Shown in pieces: positions 61,581-64,000 of a stretch of 64,000 nucleotides of DNA. The first letter of the stretch is position 1, and each line of letters begins with the position of its first letter. The stretch is from Roseibium sp. HPY-6 (GTDB lineage Bacteria > Pseudomonadota > Alphaproteobacteria > Rhizobiales > Stappiaceae). Made by a program: the position numbers and the translations under genes. Where the stretch lies: assembly GCF_040530035.1 (NCBI RefSeq), contig NZ_JBEWCD010000004.1, forward strand, positions 124,001 through 188,000. The letters are read 5' to 3'. The notes under the pieces are model-generated. The model did no database searches, was not told where the DNA came from, and worked only from the letters and a program-made list of their open reading frames with translations.

Positions 61581-63767
61581 ATGATCACCAATCTCCGTTT
61601 GTCGCAAAAGATCCCGGCACTGATTGTCGGCTGCGCTCTAATCGTCGGTCTTGGTGTTTCTGTAGCGAGCTATTTTACCGCCAAAGCAAGTATGCAGGAT
61701 CTGACAAGATCCCGGCTTGAAGCTGCCGCTGACATCAGTTCAGAAAAAACGCTCTCTTATCTGAAAGGCATTGAGCAAGAGCTTGTCTTAACGGCCGGTC
61801 AGCCGGGAACGATACTGGCGCTTAGGGAGTTTTCCGCTGCCTGGAAAGAAATGGCCGGCAAGGGAACCGATCTGACAGGCGTTCTTCAGCAAGCATACAT
61901 CACCGGCAATCCATATCCGAACGGACAGAAAGACAAACTGTATCAGGCAGAAACAAACACCGTCTATGACCTGGCTCATGCCAAATATCACCCTTGGTTT
62001 CATGAACTTCAAAAGACCAGAGGCTACTATGATGTGTTCCTTTTCGATGCCGATGGAAACCTTGTTTATTCAGTCTTCAAAGAACTCGACTATGCGACCA
62101 ATTTTGCAGAAGGCGGGGGTAAGTGGACGGAAACCGGTCTTGGCGAAGTATTCCGCGCAGCCCTGTCACTGGAGGACAAAGGCGGGACTGTTTTTGAAGA
62201 CTTCGCGCCGTATGAACCAAGCGCCGATGCCCCCGCAAGCTTCATGGCTCATCCCATTGTCGATCAAAACGGTGAAAGTGTAGGTGTGCTGGCATTTCAA
62301 ATGCCAATCGACGAAATCAATCGTCTGATGACGAAAAATGTTGGCCTTCGGGCAAGTGGCGAAATTGCACTCATTGGTGAAAATGGGTTCATGCGCAACG
62401 ACACCTCGTCCACGCCGGACACCAACGATATCCTCACCACGCGCTTGACCAGTGACCTGGTGGATACTGCCTTCTCGCAAGGCCAGGCTTTTGGCCAAGC
62501 TTCCCTTCATCGCGCTGAACAACTCGATGTGCAGATCAATAGGTTCGACTATGGAGGAGCAAAATTCGCCGTTGTCGCAATGGAGGCGGTCAGCGATGCA
62601 TTTGAACCTATCGCCAACATGCGCACCCGGCTCATTCTTGCTGGTACCGTGCTGATTTTGCTTGTCGGCGCAATCGGATACACCGCGTCCAGAACCATTA
62701 CCAGTCCCATCAATCAAATCGTCGGCGCTATGAGACTGCTGGCGAGTGGCCGAACTGACGTTGAGACCAGTGACGGCGGCCGTGTTGACGAAATCGGCGA
62801 CATGTTCAAAGCGGTGGCTGTGTTCAAGGAAAATGCAATTCAGCGCATCCAGCTCGAGGCGGCGGCAAACGTGGATCGCGAGAAGGAAAGCGAGCGCCAA
62901 GCATATCTTGAAAACCTTATCCAGGAATTCAAAACGATCATGTCATCCCGGCTGGAAACAGTATCGGAACAAATGTCGCTGATGCGAAACGCTGCAAAAT
63001 CGCTTGATGAACTAGCAATCAACGCCCGCAATGAATCCGGTGTCGCGGGAAGTGCATCTGCTAGCGCCTCGGAAAATGTTGCTGCCGTTGCAGCTGCGAC
63101 TGAAGAGATGACAGCAACGGTTCAGGAAATAGCGAACCAAACAGAGGCAACCAATCGCATTGTCCTTGAAGCGGTGGATGCTGCAAACAAGACGAACGAG
63201 AGTGTTCGGACCCTCTCTGAAGCGGCAGAACATATCGGCAGCGTTGTCAGCCTCATCCGCGACATTGCGGAACAAACAAACTTGCTCGCATTGAATGCCA
63301 CCATCGAAGCCGCCAGTGCCGGTGAAGCAGGACGTGGATTTGCTGTTGTGGCATCTGAGGTGAAAAAACTTGCCGAACAGACTTCAAAGGCCACCGACGA
63401 TATCTCAGAACAAGTCAGCGGTATTCAAGATTCGGTGCGTGACGCGGCAGGTGCAATTGAGAACATAACTCTCAAAGTATCTGAAATACAGTCATTAACC
63501 GGCTCGGTTGCCGGGTCGATCGAGGAACAAAGGGCGGCAAATCTGGAAATTGCACGCTCAGCCAAATCAGCCAGCGACAGTACTGGTACTGTCGCGGAAA
63601 GTGTGACTGTGGTCGCCAGCGCAATTCAGAAAACATCCGACGAGGCATCGACTGTCAACAATGCTTCGGATTTGGTTTCGGAAGCTAGCGGAAGTCTGGC
63701 GCGCGAAGTTGAGCAGTTTCTTAAAAACGTCGCTCAAGACAGCGAAGACTTGCGGCAGGAAGCTTAG
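61581..63767 (+). CDS. methyl-accepting chemotaxis protein with dCache-like sensor
   Basis: A 728-residue chemoreceptor. A membrane helix (about 12-32) is followed by a large periplasmic domain (about 35-345) with dCache features, including [20 protein letters not shown] and [20 protein letters not shown]. The second membrane helix (347-366, [19 protein letters not shown]) leads into a HAMP domain ([20 protein letters not shown]) and a signalling domain with the tip [19 protein letters not shown] near 563-581. It starts 47 bases after RND-C with a GGGAGGG ribosome site, so it is likely co-transcribed with the pump, an unusual pairing. The receptor would report a small ligand, possibly a pump substrate, to the chemotaxis system. 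Confidence 0.92.
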   Translation: MITNLRLSQKIPALIVGCALIVGLGVSVASYFTAKASMQDLTRSRLEAAADISSEKTLSYLKGIEQELVLTAGQPGTILALREFSAAWKEMAGKGTDLTGVLQQAYITGNPYPNGQKDKLYQAETNTVYDLAHAKYHPWFHELQKTRGYYDVFLFDADGNLVYSVFKELDYATNFAEGGGKWTETGLGEVFRAALSLEDKGGTVFEDFAPYEPSADAPASFMAHPIVDQNGESVGVLAFQMPIDEINRLMTKNVGLRASGEIALIGENGFMRNDTSSTPDTNDILTTRLTSDLVDTAFSQGQAFGQASLHRAEQLDVQINRFDYGGAKFAVVAMEAVSDAFEPIANMRTRLILAGTVLILLVGAIGYTASRTITSPINQIVGAMRLLASGRTDVETSDGGRVDEIGDMFKAVAVFKENAIQRIQLEAAANVDREKESERQAYLENLIQEFKTIMSSRLETVSEQMSLMRNAAKSLDELAINARNESGVAGSASASASENVAAVAAATEEMTATVQEIANQTEATNRIVLEAVDAANKTNESVRTLSEAAEHIGSVVSLIRDIAEQTNLLALNATIEAASAGEAGRGFAVVASEVKKLAEQTSKATDDISEQVSGIQDSVRDAAGAIENITLKVSEIQSLTGSVAGSIEEQRAANLEIARSAKSASDSTGTVAESVTVVASAIQKTSDEASTVNNASDLVSEASGSLAREVEQFLKNVAQDSEDLRQEA

Positions 63768-63865
63768 CTCCATATCGGAAATACGATGCTCAATATCGTC
63801 ATGGCTAGCCGCCCCCGGATCAAACAGTGTTTGGTGGGCGCATAGCCGCGGCGGGAAAGAACTTC

Positions 63866-64000
63866 ATGTCCGGTCTTACCCCAACAGATCTGCCCGTTGC
63901 CGGTGACGAAATACGATCCGAAATGCGAGAGGTTGTGGATTGGCTCCTGACCGATGGTCGGGAATTATCGGATATTGGAGACCTGCTTGAAAAGCTTGCG
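63866..64000 (+). CDS. partial gene: N-terminus of probable adenylate/guanylate cyclase
   Basis: An open frame from ATG 63866 runs for 45 codons to the window end. It contains EMREVVDWLLTDGRELSDIG and DLLEKLA, which resembles the N-terminal 'ADWLL..GR.L.D...L...L' segment of class III cyclase proteins common in alphaproteobacteria. GGGAAAG lies about 9 bases upstream. The catalytic part is outside the window, so this call is tentative. Confidence 0.5.
   Translation, partial: MSGLTPTDLPVAGDEIRSEMREVVDWLLTDGRELSDIGDLLEKLA

Noticed and set aside
1..64000. tRNA, rRNA or replication origin
   Set aside because: I saw no cloverleaf-like CCA-ended block, rRNA signature or DnaA-box cluster; a dedicated RNA scan would be decisive.

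Overview
The window looks like chromosome from a marine alphaproteobacterium, most plausibly of the Roseobacter/Rhodobacterales or a neighbouring group. This is an inference from gene content (TRAP transporter, PaoABC-type molybdoenzyme, three RND pumps, gamma-butyrobetaine-hydroxylase-like dioxygenase, ISNCY-type transposase), from moderate GC and from the high density of regulators. There is no rRNA, tRNA or core housekeeping block. It reads as an accessory metabolic and stress region with several decayed genes.

Layout: 0.2-3.2 kb holds a VOC protein, small hypotheticals, a secreted repeat protein and a badly decayed LysR gene. 3.2-6.4 kb holds a LysR regulator divergent from a two-gene operon (2-oxoglutarate dioxygenase plus isopropylmalate-dehydrogenase-like enzyme). 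6.5-7.4 kb holds two opposed remnants of isochorismatase-family hydrolases. 7.4-12.0 kb is a minus-strand operon for a three-subunit molybdenum aldehyde/xanthine-type oxidoreductase with two NTF2-like genes. 12.4-18 kb carries two AraC regulators, an OprB-like porin and a cyclic-nucleotide-domain/thioredoxin-reductase fusion. 18.4-23.8 kb is a GntR-regulated TRAP transporter with two TIM-barrel isomerases. 24.3-28.7 kb is RND pump A. 29-34 kb carries scattered single genes. 34-39 kb is TetR-controlled RND pump B. 39.2-41.6 kb is a second TetR locus controlling a quinone-reductase-like MDR enzyme and a GST. 41.7-43.5 kb carries GNAT genes, one broken beside a perfect fold-back, and a RidA homologue. 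43.8-46.8 kb is a cobalamin riboswitch followed by small ORFs and a ZnuABC-like metal ABC transporter. 47-53.7 kb is a mobile-element zone: toxin-antitoxin pair, broken integrase, truncated and intact ISNCY-type transposases, related repeats and cargo genes. 54.5-63.8 kb is a MarR-controlled flavocytochrome/membrane protein/RND pump C cluster ending in a chemoreceptor. A probable cyclase gene is cut by the window end.

How genes work together: most loci are 'one regulator plus one transcription unit', and four regulators have readable candidate operators in the sequence (TetR-A, TetR-B, MarR, and the Phd-type antitoxin). The most interesting unit is the cobalamin-riboswitch-headed ZnuABC-type transporter, a candidate cobalt (or B12-linked metal) uptake system whose substrate cannot be guessed from protein family alone. 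The second is the MarR/flavocytochrome/RND/chemoreceptor cluster, which may couple export or redox stress with taxis.

All functional statements rest on reading motifs and remembered family features; no database search was run.
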